Shown one piece after another: positions 13,827 to 19,881 of a stretch of 19,881 nt of DNA (its first letter is position 1; each line of letters opens with the position of its first letter). The notes beneath the pieces are model-generated. The model was not told the DNA's origin. It ran no database searches and saw only the letters and a program-made list of their open reading frames with translations. The DNA is from an uncultured Blautia sp. (GTDB taxonomy: Bacteria; Bacillota; Clostridia; Lachnospirales; Lachnospiraceae): positions 1 to 19,881 of the forward strand of contig CAAFRY010000315.1 in assembly GCA_900765525.1 (NCBI GenBank), written 5' to 3'. A program made the translations under genes and the position numbers.

Positions 13827-13880
13827 GGCGGGCAAAAAAAGCTTCAAAATGGAATGTAAAAATAAGCAGTGTTACATATA

Positions 13881-13932
13881 AAAAATAAGCAGTCTCATAG
13901 AGTGAAGCTCTATGGAACTGCTTATTTTTATT
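13881..13932. terminator. Bidirectional terminator between convergent genes
   Basis: AAAAATAAGCAGT (13881-13893) pairs with ACTGCTTATTTTT (13917-13929), and an inner stem is formed by CATAGAG and CTCTATG. T-runs flank both sides, so it can serve the 3D-domain gene (plus) and the PRPP synthetase gene (minus). A second exact copy of the left arm lies at 13858-13870. Confidence 0.85.
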
Positions 13933-14019
13933 TTAAGTTATAAAATGCCCCATAAAACACTTTCAGGAAAAAAGATATGAGTATTCCCGATACATGCTTC
14001 ATGGGGCAAATCTCTGTTA

Positions 14020-15183
14020 TCAGTTTCTCTTTAAAAGCTGATTGATTTTCTGGGTGGTACTGCGAACCTTTTCCACAGATAAATCATGGTTTAAAATATC
14101 CATAATGCTGGCCAGATACTTACTCATGTCAGCCTCCAGATAATAGGGACGTGAGAGAAGCTCCGGATTCCTGTAATTTAAGTTTGTGGTAATAACCCGG
14201 TAGATGTATTCTTTTTCGTAGTATTTGTCAAACTTCTCCAAGCCATCTGTGAAAAGACCGAAGGTTGTGCAGACAATGACACGTCTGGCCTTTCTGTCCT
14301 TTAACTGCTTGGCAACGTCCAGCATACTTTCCCCGGAAGAAATCATGTCATCAATGACAATGACATCCTTTCCTTCTACGGAATCTCCTAAAAATTCATG
14401 AGCCACAATAGGATTTCTTCCGTTAATTACCGTAGAATAATCCCGGCGTTTATAGAACATGCCCATATCTACGCCCAGAATATTGGAAAAGTATACAGCC
14501 CTCTGCATTGCGCCTTCGTCAGGACTGATAATCATTAAATGCTCGTTATCAATTTTGAAATCCTGGATGGATGCACACAGGGTTTTTAAAAACTGGTAAG
14601 TGGGCATAAAGTTATCAAACCCGGAAAGAGGAATAGCATTCTGCATCCTGGGGTCGTGGGCGTCAAAAGTAATGATATTGGAAACGCCCATATGCACCAG
14701 CTCCTGAAGTGCAAGAGCGCAGTCCAGAGATTCTCTCTTGCTTCTTTTATGCTGACGGCTTTCATACAGGAAAGGCATGATAACGTTGATTCTGTGGGCC
14801 TTACCTGCGGCTGTGGCAATAATTCGCTTTAAATCCTGATAATGGTCGTCAGGAGACATGTGGTTGATGTGTCTGCACATTTTGTATGTTAAACTGTAAT
14901 TGCATACGTCCACCATAATGAACATATCCGTACCCCGGATGGATTCGCCGATAATGCCTTTGGCCTCGCCGGAACCGAAACGGGGACAGTTGCAGTCGAT
15001 GAGGAAGGTGTCCTCCGCATATCCCCGGAAATTTAACCCGGACTGGTTATGGGAGTCCAGCTCTTTCCGGAATTGTACCAGGTGGGAATCTACCTGTGCT
15101 GCTAATTGTTCACAGCTTTTCAGCGCTGCAATCTTGATTGGGGCCACTGGAATGGATTTTTCCAGCAAACTGATATTGACCAT
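14020..15183 (-). CDS. prs: Ribose-phosphate pyrophosphokinase, long divergent form
   Basis: PRPP synthetase transfers pyrophosphate from ATP to ribose 5-phosphate, giving the precursor of nucleotides, histidine and NAD. The PRPP loop is clear: VIDDMISSGES (277-287). The ATP-side stretch RQHKRSKRES (143-152) and the flexible-loop YKRRDYS (244-250) are also present. At 387 residues it is about 70 longer than common Prs (near 315). Its N-terminal region is unusual, and the usual DLH motif reads FDAHDPRM. This fits a divergent lineage found in Clostridia, though I cannot test whether a standard prs is elsewhere in the genome. The ATG at 15183 follows GGAGG by five bases; the ATG four codons upstream overlaps that site. 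It is convergent with the 3D-domain gene and divergent from the DUF512 gene. Confidence 0.88.
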   Translation of the reverse strand: MVNISLLEKSIPVAPIKIAALKSCEQLAAQVDSHLVQFRKELDSHNQSGLNFRGYAEDTFLIDCNCPRFGSGEAKGIIGESIRGTDMFIMVDVCNYSLTYKMCRHINHMSPDDHYQDLKRIIATAAGKAHRINVIMPFLYESRQHKRSKRESLDCALALQELVHMGVSNIITFDAHDPRMQNAIPLSGFDNFMPTYQFLKTLCASIQDFKIDNEHLMIISPDEGAMQRAVYFSNILGVDMGMFYKRRDYSTVINGRNPIVAHEFLGDSVEGKDVIVIDDMISSGESMLDVAKQLKDRKARRVIVCTTFGLFTDGLEKFDKYYEKEYIYRVITTNLNYRNPELLSRPYYLEADMSKYLASIMDILNHDLSVEKVRSTTQKINQLLKRN

Positions 15184-15205
15184 AATGACCTCCATTTACA
15201 TATAT

Positions 15206-15233
15206 TTGACAATATTACACATAAAGTTATAAC
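15206..15233 (+). promoter_or_regulatory. Possible promoter for the DUF512-der-plsY-gpsA operon
   Basis: TTGACA (15206-15211) and TATAAC (15228-15233) are 16 bases apart on the plus strand, in the gap between divergent genes. The leader would be about 130 bases. A weaker alternative, TTGCTT and TATTAT with 16 bases between, lies nearer the gene (about 15267-15294). Confidence 0.45.
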
Positions 15234-15369
15234 ATTCGACACGCAGAGCCGTCAAGGAAAAATTATTGCTTTTTTATTCTATTGTTGGTATTATAGGAAA
15301 TAACGGGCAGGCGGAGAAGGTGAAAAGTCTCCCGTTTCTGAAATCCGTTTTTAATAAAAGAGGTACTTT

Positions 15370-16752
15370 ATGAAAGAATGCAGACACATCATTTCCCGGG
15401 TACAGGAAAATAGTATTGCCTGGGAATTGGAGCTGGAGCCGGGAGATGAGCTGCTCTCCATTAACGGCGAAAAAATAGAGGATGTCTTTGATTACCATTA
15501 TCTGGTAAACGACGAATATATAGAGCTTCTGGTGAAAAAGAAAAACGGCGAAGAGTGGGAACTTGAGGTAGAGAAAGAATATCAGGAGGATTTAGGCATT
15601 GATTTTGAAAACCCTTTGATGGACCGCTATCGTTCCTGCAGTAATAAATGCGTTTTTTGTTTTATTGACCAGATGCCTCCGGGTATGCGGGAAACCCTGT
15701 ATTTTAAGGATGACGATTCCAGATTGTCCTTTTTGCAGGGAAACTATGTGACACTTACCAATATGAGTGACCATGATATTGACCGCATTATCCATTATCA
15801 TCTGGCACCTATCAATATTTCCTTTCAGACCACCAATCCAGCCCTGCGTTGCAAGATGCTGAACAACCGGTTTGCAGGAGAAATTTTTCCGAAAGTCCAG
15901 AGGCTATATCAGGCAGGCATTGAGATGAATGGGCAGATAGTTCTCTGTAAAGGTCTTAATGACAGGGAAGAGCTGGAGAGAAGCATTTCGGATTTGACGG
16001 CATATCTGCCTTATCTGCGCAGCATTTCCGTGGTGCCTGTGGGGCTGAGCAAATACAGGGAGGGCCTTTATCCCTTGGAACCCTTTACTTCCCGGGATGC
16101 AGAGCAGGTCATTGATTTGATTGAGGACTGGCAGAAAAAAATTTTCCCTCAGTATGGAATTCATTTTGTCCATGCCAGTGATGAGTGGTATCTTCTGGCT
16201 GGCAGAGAGCTTCCCCAGGAGGAAAGATACGACGGGTACCTGCAGCTGGAAAACGGTGTGGGTATGCTGAGACTGTTGGAGGTACAAAAAGAAGAAACCC
16301 TAAAAAGCCTGAAGGGAGATGACAGAAAAGGAAGTCTGTCCTTTGCCACAGGACACTTGGCCTATCCCTTTATCCAGGATTATGCCCACAGACTTTTGGG
16401 AAAATACCCCAATCTGCGTATAAACGGTTATGAAATAAAGAATGAATTTTTCGGAGAGCAGATTACCGTTTCGGGATTGCTTACCGGTCAGGATATTGTA
16501 AAGCAGCTAAAAGGAAAGCCTTTAGGAGAATTTCTGCTGCTTCCCTGCAATCTCCTCCGGGACGGGGAGAATGTGTTTTTAGACGATATGACCGTGGAAC
16601 AGCTGGAAGAGGAACTGGGGGTTCCGGTTAAAATAGTGGAAGAGCATGGCCGGGATTTTGCAGCGGCAGCTTTGAAAGAAGACACAGGAAAATCATATAA
16701 AAGGAGACAAATGTATGAGCAAACCAATAGTAGCTATAGTGGGACGGCCTAA
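15370..16752 (+). CDS. DUF512 protein with PDZ and radical SAM-like domains
   Basis: This 460-residue protein begins with a PDZ-like domain (about 1-75: [26 protein letters not shown]). A radical-SAM-like region follows with the cluster motif C90-x3-C94-x2-C97 ([14 protein letters not shown]). The C-terminal DUF512 part includes [29 protein letters not shown] and ENGVGMLR. The family is conserved in Firmicutes and some other bacteria, usually beside der, and its reaction is not established to my knowledge. The cysteine motif and anaerobic host suggest a [4Fe-4S] S-adenosylmethionine enzyme. The start has AAAGAGG six bases upstream. Its 3' end overlaps the der start by 38 bases, so translation of the two is probably coupled. 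Confidence 0.85.
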   Translation: MKECRHIISRVQENSIAWELELEPGDELLSINGEKIEDVFDYHYLVNDEYIELLVKKKNGEEWELEVEKEYQEDLGIDFENPLMDRYRSCSNKCVFCFIDQMPPGMRETLYFKDDDSRLSFLQGNYVTLTNMSDHDIDRIIHYHLAPINISFQTTNPALRCKMLNNRFAGEIFPKVQRLYQAGIEMNGQIVLCKGLNDREELERSISDLTAYLPYLRSISVVPVGLSKYREGLYPLEPFTSRDAEQVIDLIEDWQKKIFPQYGIHFVHASDEWYLLAGRELPQEERYDGYLQLENGVGMLRLLEVQKEETLKSLKGDDRKGSLSFATGHLAYPFIQDYAHRLLGKYPNLRINGYEIKNEFFGEQITVSGLLTGQDIVKQLKGKPLGEFLLLPCNLLRDGENVFLDDMTVEQLEEELGVPVKIVEEHGRDFAAAALKEDTGKSYKRRQMYEQTNSSYSGTA

Positions 16753-18040
16753 TGTAGGAAAGTCCACACTTTTTAACGCTTTGGCCGGGGAAAAAATTTC
16801 TATTGTTAAGGACACCCCCGGAGTTACCAGAGACAGGATTTACGCAGATGTGACCTGGCTGGATAAATCTTTTACCATGATTGATACAGGAGGTATTGAG
16901 CCGGAGAGCAAGGATGTGATTCTCTCCCAAATGAGAGAGCAGGCACAAATTGCCATTGATACGGCAGATGTGATTATTTTTATGACGGATGTGCGCCAGG
17001 GTATGGTAGATGCTGACGCAAAAGTGGCAGATATGCTTCGCAGAAGCAAAAAGCCGGTGATTTTGGTAGTGAATAAGGTGGACAGCTTCGACAAGCTTAT
17101 GATGGATACCTATGAGTTCTACAACCTGGGAATTGGGGAGCCGGTGCCTATTTCTGCTTCCTCCCTGCTGGGCTTGGGAGACATGCTGGACAAGGTGGCA
17201 GAATATTTCCCCCAGGATTCCCAGGACCAGGAAGAAGAGGATATTCCCAAGATTGCTGTAGTGGGAAAACCAAATGTAGGCAAGTCTTCCCTGGTAAATA
17301 AGATTGCAGGGGAAGACCGGGTGATAGTTTCCGACATAGCAGGAACTACCAGGGACGCTATTGATACTAAAATTATCTACGGAGACAGGGAATATACGTT
17401 TATTGATACTGCAGGTCTGCGCAGAAAGAATAAAATCAAAGAAGAGCTGGAGCGGTACAGTATTATCCGGACCGTTACTGCTGTAGAGCGGGCGGATGTG
17501 GTAGTTATGATGATTGACGCCACAGAAGGCGTGACAGAGCAGGACGCTAAAATTGCAGGAATCGCCCATGACAGAGGAAAAGGAATCATTATTGCGGTGA
17601 ATAAATGGGATGCTCTGGAAAAGGACGATAAGACTATTTATAAATTTACCAATAAGGTGAGAGAAACCTTATCTTTTATGCCTTATGCGGAGATTGTTTT
17701 CATATCTGCACAGACAGGACAGAGAATCCATAAGCTGTTTGAAACCATTGATATGGTGCTGGAGAACCAGACTCTCCGGATTCAGACCGGAGTGCTGAAT
17801 GAAATCATTACAGAGGCCGTGGCCATGCAGCAGCCCCCATCAGATAAGGGAAGAAGGCTGAAAATTTTCTATGGCACCCAGGTGGCGGTGAAGCCTCCTA
17901 CCTTTGTGATTTTTGTAAACAGCAAGGAACTGATGCATTTTTCTTATACCAGGTATCTGGAAAATAAAATCCGGGAGGCCTTTGGATTTAAGGGAACTTC
18001 ACTGAAATTTATTATCCGTGAAAGAAAAGAGGGGGAATAA
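16715..18040 (+). CDS. der: Ribosome biogenesis GTPase Der (EngA)
   Basis: Der is a GTPase with two G domains in tandem that acts in 50S subunit maturation. Domain 1 has GRPNVGKST at 10-18, DTGG at 57-60 and NKVD at 120-123. Domain 2 has GKPNVGKSS at 184-192, DTAG at 231-234 and NKWD at 296-299. A KH-like C-terminal domain follows from about 345, with [21 protein letters not shown]. The length of 441 residues is standard. Two ATGs lie at 16711 and 16715; the second is in frame and has AAGGAG eight bases upstream. It begins inside the DUF512 gene. Confidence 0.98.
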   Translation: MSKPIVAIVGRPNVGKSTLFNALAGEKISIVKDTPGVTRDRIYADVTWLDKSFTMIDTGGIEPESKDVILSQMREQAQIAIDTADVIIFMTDVRQGMVDADAKVADMLRRSKKPVILVVNKVDSFDKLMMDTYEFYNLGIGEPVPISASSLLGLGDMLDKVAEYFPQDSQDQEEEDIPKIAVVGKPNVGKSSLVNKIAGEDRVIVSDIAGTTRDAIDTKIIYGDREYTFIDTAGLRRKNKIKEELERYSIIRTVTAVERADVVVMMIDATEGVTEQDAKIAGIAHDRGKGIIIAVNKWDALEKDDKTIYKFTNKVRETLSFMPYAEIVFISAQTGQRIHKLFETIDMVLENQTLRIQTGVLNEIITEAVAMQQPPSDKGRRLKIFYGTQVAVKPPTFVIFVNSKELMHFSYTRYLENKIREAFGFKGTSLKFIIRERKEGE

Positions 18041-18045
18041 GAAGT

Positions 18046-18687
18046 ATGATAGAGCGTATTATCTGTCTGGCTGTGGGCTATGTACTGGGGCTGTTTAACA
18101 CATCTTATATTTATGGCAGGATGCACGGGATTGATATTAGAGAGCATGGAAGCGGAAACGCAGGGACTACCAATGCCCTGCGTACCCTGGGGAAAAAGGC
18201 AGGAGCCCTGACACTTCTGGGAGATTGTCTGAAATGCGTTATTGCGGTACTTATTGCCAGATTTGTTTTTAGCAGCCATGGCAGTACGGACCTTTCTGTG
18301 CTGGAGCTGTATGCCGGCGCAGGCTGTATCCTGGGGCATAACTTTCCTTTCTATATGAAATTTAAGGGAGGTAAGGGCATTGCGGCTTCTGTAGGTCTTT
18401 TATTAGCTTTTGACTGGAGAATATTTCTGGTGTGTGCGGTGGTATTTTTTACGGTTTTTTTCCTCACCCACTATGTATCCCTGTGTTCTCTTCTGAGTTA
18501 TGTATGCTTTGTTATTATGCTGGTGATATTTGGACAGATGGGGATGTACCAATGTACCTCCGCCGCTCTGACGGAAATGTATATTGTGGGAGTTCTTCTG
18601 GCAGCCCTGGCCTTCTGGCGCCACAGACAGAATATCCAGCGGCTTATCCATGGAAATGAAAATAAGATTGTTTTTAGGAAAAAATAA
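18046..18687 (+). CDS. plsY: Acyl-phosphate glycerol-3-phosphate acyltransferase PlsY
   Basis: PlsY is an integral membrane enzyme that moves an acyl group from acyl phosphate to position 1 of glycerol 3-phosphate, the first step of phospholipid synthesis. The three family motifs are present: GSGNAGTTNALRTLG, GDCLKC and GHNFPFYMKFKGGKGIA. There are about five hydrophobic segments. The length is 213 residues, slightly over the usual 200. It begins five bases after der and is followed 15 bases later by gpsA, which makes its substrate. Confidence 0.97.
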   Translation: MIERIICLAVGYVLGLFNTSYIYGRMHGIDIREHGSGNAGTTNALRTLGKKAGALTLLGDCLKCVIAVLIARFVFSSHGSTDLSVLELYAGAGCILGHNFPFYMKFKGGKGIAASVGLLLAFDWRIFLVCAVVFFTVFFLTHYVSLCSLLSYVCFVIMLVIFGQMGMYQCTSAALTEMYIVGVLLAALAFWRHRQNIQRLIHGNENKIVFRKK

Positions 18688-18702
18688 AAAGAGGTAAGGC
18701 TT

Positions 18703-19728
18703 ATGGCGAAAATAGGGGTAATCGGTGCAGGAAGCTGGGGAACTGCCCTGGCTGTTCTGTTAGTAAATAATGGGCATGACACGGTTCTCTGGTCCCACAG
18801 AGAGGAACAGGCCAGGGAGCTATCCGAAACCAGGCAGCACAGCCAGAAGCTGCCGGGGGTTTTACTTCCGCAGGAGCTTGAAATTACAGGGAATCTGGAA
18901 TATGCTCTGGAGGATAAGAACGTGCTGGTGCTGGCGGTTCCCTCTGTGGCTGTCCGGTCCACAGCAAGAAAAATGAAACCCTATATCAGACAAGGACAGC
19001 TCATAGTAAACGTGGCAAAGGGAATCGAGGAGGGCACCTTGATGACCCTTACGGACATGATAGAAGAGGAGATACCCGGCTGTCAGGCCTGTGTACTTTC
19101 CGGACCCAGCCATGCAGAGGAGGTAAGCCGTGGGCTGCCTACTACCTGTGTGGTAGGCGCAGGAGATAAGAAAACAGCAGAGTATCTTCAGAATGTGTTT
19201 ATGAGTCCTGTTTTCCGGGTGTATATTAGCCCAGATATTCTGGGGATTGAGCTTGGAGGCGCTCTGAAAAATGTCATAGCTCTGGCAGCAGGAACTGCAG
19301 ACGGATTGGGCTATGGAGATAATACAAAGGCAGCTTTGATTACCCGGGGCATCACAGAGATTGCCAGATTGGGTATTGCCATGGGAGCCAGGGCGGATAC
19401 TTTTTACGGCCTGTCAGGAATCGGAGACTTGATTGTTACCTGTGCCAGCCGTCACAGCCGCAATCGGAAAGCAGGTTACCTTCTGGGACAGGGAAAAACC
19501 ATGGAGCAGGCTATGGATGAAGTAAAGATGGTTGTGGAAGGTGTGTACTCTGCAAAGGCCGGATTGGAGCTGGCGAAAAAATATCAGGTGGAAATGCCTA
19601 TCATAGAGCAGGTGAACCAGGTGTTGTTTGAAGAGAAGTCTCCCTCTGCAGCGGTTCAAGAGCTGATGGTCAGGGATAAAAAGATTGAATCCTGGGACAG
19701 TACCTGGGAAAATGAAGTAAGAGAATAA
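18703..19728 (+). CDS. gpsA: NAD(P)-dependent glycerol-3-phosphate dehydrogenase
   Basis: GpsA reduces dihydroxyacetone phosphate to sn-glycerol 3-phosphate, the substrate of PlsY. The N-terminal nucleotide-binding motif is GAGSWGTALA (residues 8-17). Active-site stretches are NVAKGIE (103-109), LSGPSHAEEV and GGALKNVIALAAG with the likely catalytic Lys189, followed by GLGYGDNTKAALITRG. The 341 residues match the family. The start has GAGG upstream. The pair plsY-gpsA forms a clear functional unit. In Bacillus and Clostridia spoIVA or related genes often come next, but here a terminator ends the operon. Confidence 0.97.
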   Translation: MAKIGVIGAGSWGTALAVLLVNNGHDTVLWSHREEQARELSETRQHSQKLPGVLLPQELEITGNLEYALEDKNVLVLAVPSVAVRSTARKMKPYIRQGQLIVNVAKGIEEGTLMTLTDMIEEEIPGCQACVLSGPSHAEEVSRGLPTTCVVGAGDKKTAEYLQNVFMSPVFRVYISPDILGIELGGALKNVIALAAGTADGLGYGDNTKAALITRGITEIARLGIAMGARADTFYGLSGIGDLIVTCASRHSRNRKAGYLLGQGKTMEQAMDEVKMVVEGVYSAKAGLELAKKYQVEMPIIEQVNQVLFEEKSPSAAVQELMVRDKKIESWDSTWENEVRE

Positions 19729-19747
19729 TAAAAGAATAATAAAAAGT

Positions 19748-19809
19748 ATAATAAAAGCCGCATCCTAAAAACAGAGAAATTGCTGTTTTCTGGATGCGGC
19801 TTTTATTAT
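19748..19809. terminator. Strong bidirectional terminator after gpsA
   Basis: Bases 19748-19765 and 19792-19809 are exact 18-bp reverse complements (core AAAAGCCGCATCC). Within the loop AAAACAG pairs with CTGTTTT. A T-rich end on both strands fits a terminator shared by gpsA and a convergent gene to the right. Confidence 0.9.
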
Positions 19810-19819
19810 GTGCTATGCA

Positions 19820-19881
19820 TCAGAATCCTTCCATAAATTCCAGTCTTCTGCATACCATTTCGTTATATGTAGGAAAATATG
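19820..19881 (-). CDS. Possible C-terminus of a minus-strand gene, cut by the window edge
   Basis: On the minus strand a frame reads YFPTYNEMVCRRLEFMEGF and stops at 19820-19822. Its end lies 11 bases from the shared terminator, as expected for a convergent gene. Another minus frame is also open here (stop at about 19813), so the call is weak. The product is not recognised. Confidence 0.35.
   Translation of the reverse strand, partial: YFPTYNEMVCRRLEFMEGF

Noticed and set aside
15195..15240. Second WalR-like box upstream of prs
   Set aside because: TGTAAT and TGTAAA half-sites occur on the minus strand but are about 13 bases apart, not five.
16628..17569. Long minus-strand open frame (313 codons) inside der
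   Set aside because: It lies wholly opposite der, whose protein motifs are unambiguous. Its translation is rich in Cys, His and Ser without any family motif.
1..19881. CRISPR array, insertion sequence, prophage, defence island, tRNA or rRNA
   Set aside because: No repeat-spacer pattern, transposase, phage gene or cloverleaf was seen. The genes are core functions in conserved order.

Overview
The window looks like a chromosomal housekeeping segment from an anaerobic Clostridia-type Firmicute, most probably a member of the Lachnospiraceae. The reasons are strong AGGAGG-type ribosome binding sites, the gene order ylxM-ffh-rpsP-khpA-rimM-trmD-rplS-lepB-rbgA-rnhB-yraN, and several iron-sulfur proteins. 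The long (~390 aa) PRPP synthetase also fits. The genus cannot be fixed from the sequence alone. I see no rRNA, tRNA, CRISPR array, insertion sequence or phage gene.

Layout. (1) 1-1292: a hairpin/terminator cluster, then a minus-strand DUF362 protein with two [4Fe-4S] motifs. (2) 1531-3636: a divergent pair, a LarC-like protein and LarE, belonging to nickel-pincer-nucleotide cofactor synthesis. (3) 3718-11578: the ribosome/SRP/secretion block. A consensus promoter opens it and fixes a GTG start for ylxM. ffh, rpsP and khpA follow, then an intra-operon hairpin with a U-tract, then rimM and trmD. rplS has its own consensus promoter and a structured leader. lepB, rbgA, rnhB and yraN follow. (4) 11608-13826: a YfiH/LACC1-family enzyme and a secreted coiled-coil/3D-domain cell-wall protein. 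Upstream of the latter is a perfect WalR-type box. (5) 14020-15183 (minus): a divergent ribose-phosphate pyrophosphokinase. (6) 15370-19728: a PDZ/radical-SAM-like DUF512 protein, der, plsY and gpsA, linking ribosome assembly with the first steps of phospholipid synthesis. An 18-bp perfect stem terminator closes this block. The last ~60 bases may hold the C-terminus of a minus-strand gene.

The most unusual item is trmD. The reading frame continues without a stop from a complete-looking tRNA m1G37 methyltransferase into a flavodoxin-like plus two-[4Fe-4S] module of the EFR1 type, giving one 484-residue protein. No start codon is visible at the junction, so the redox module appears to be made only as part of the methyltransferase. 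I regard this as the best candidate for an undescribed system. Second-tier observations are the LarC homologue whose N-terminal half has lost its family motifs, the WalR box in front of the 3D-domain gene, the competing hairpins in the rplS leader, and the khpA/rimM attenuator.
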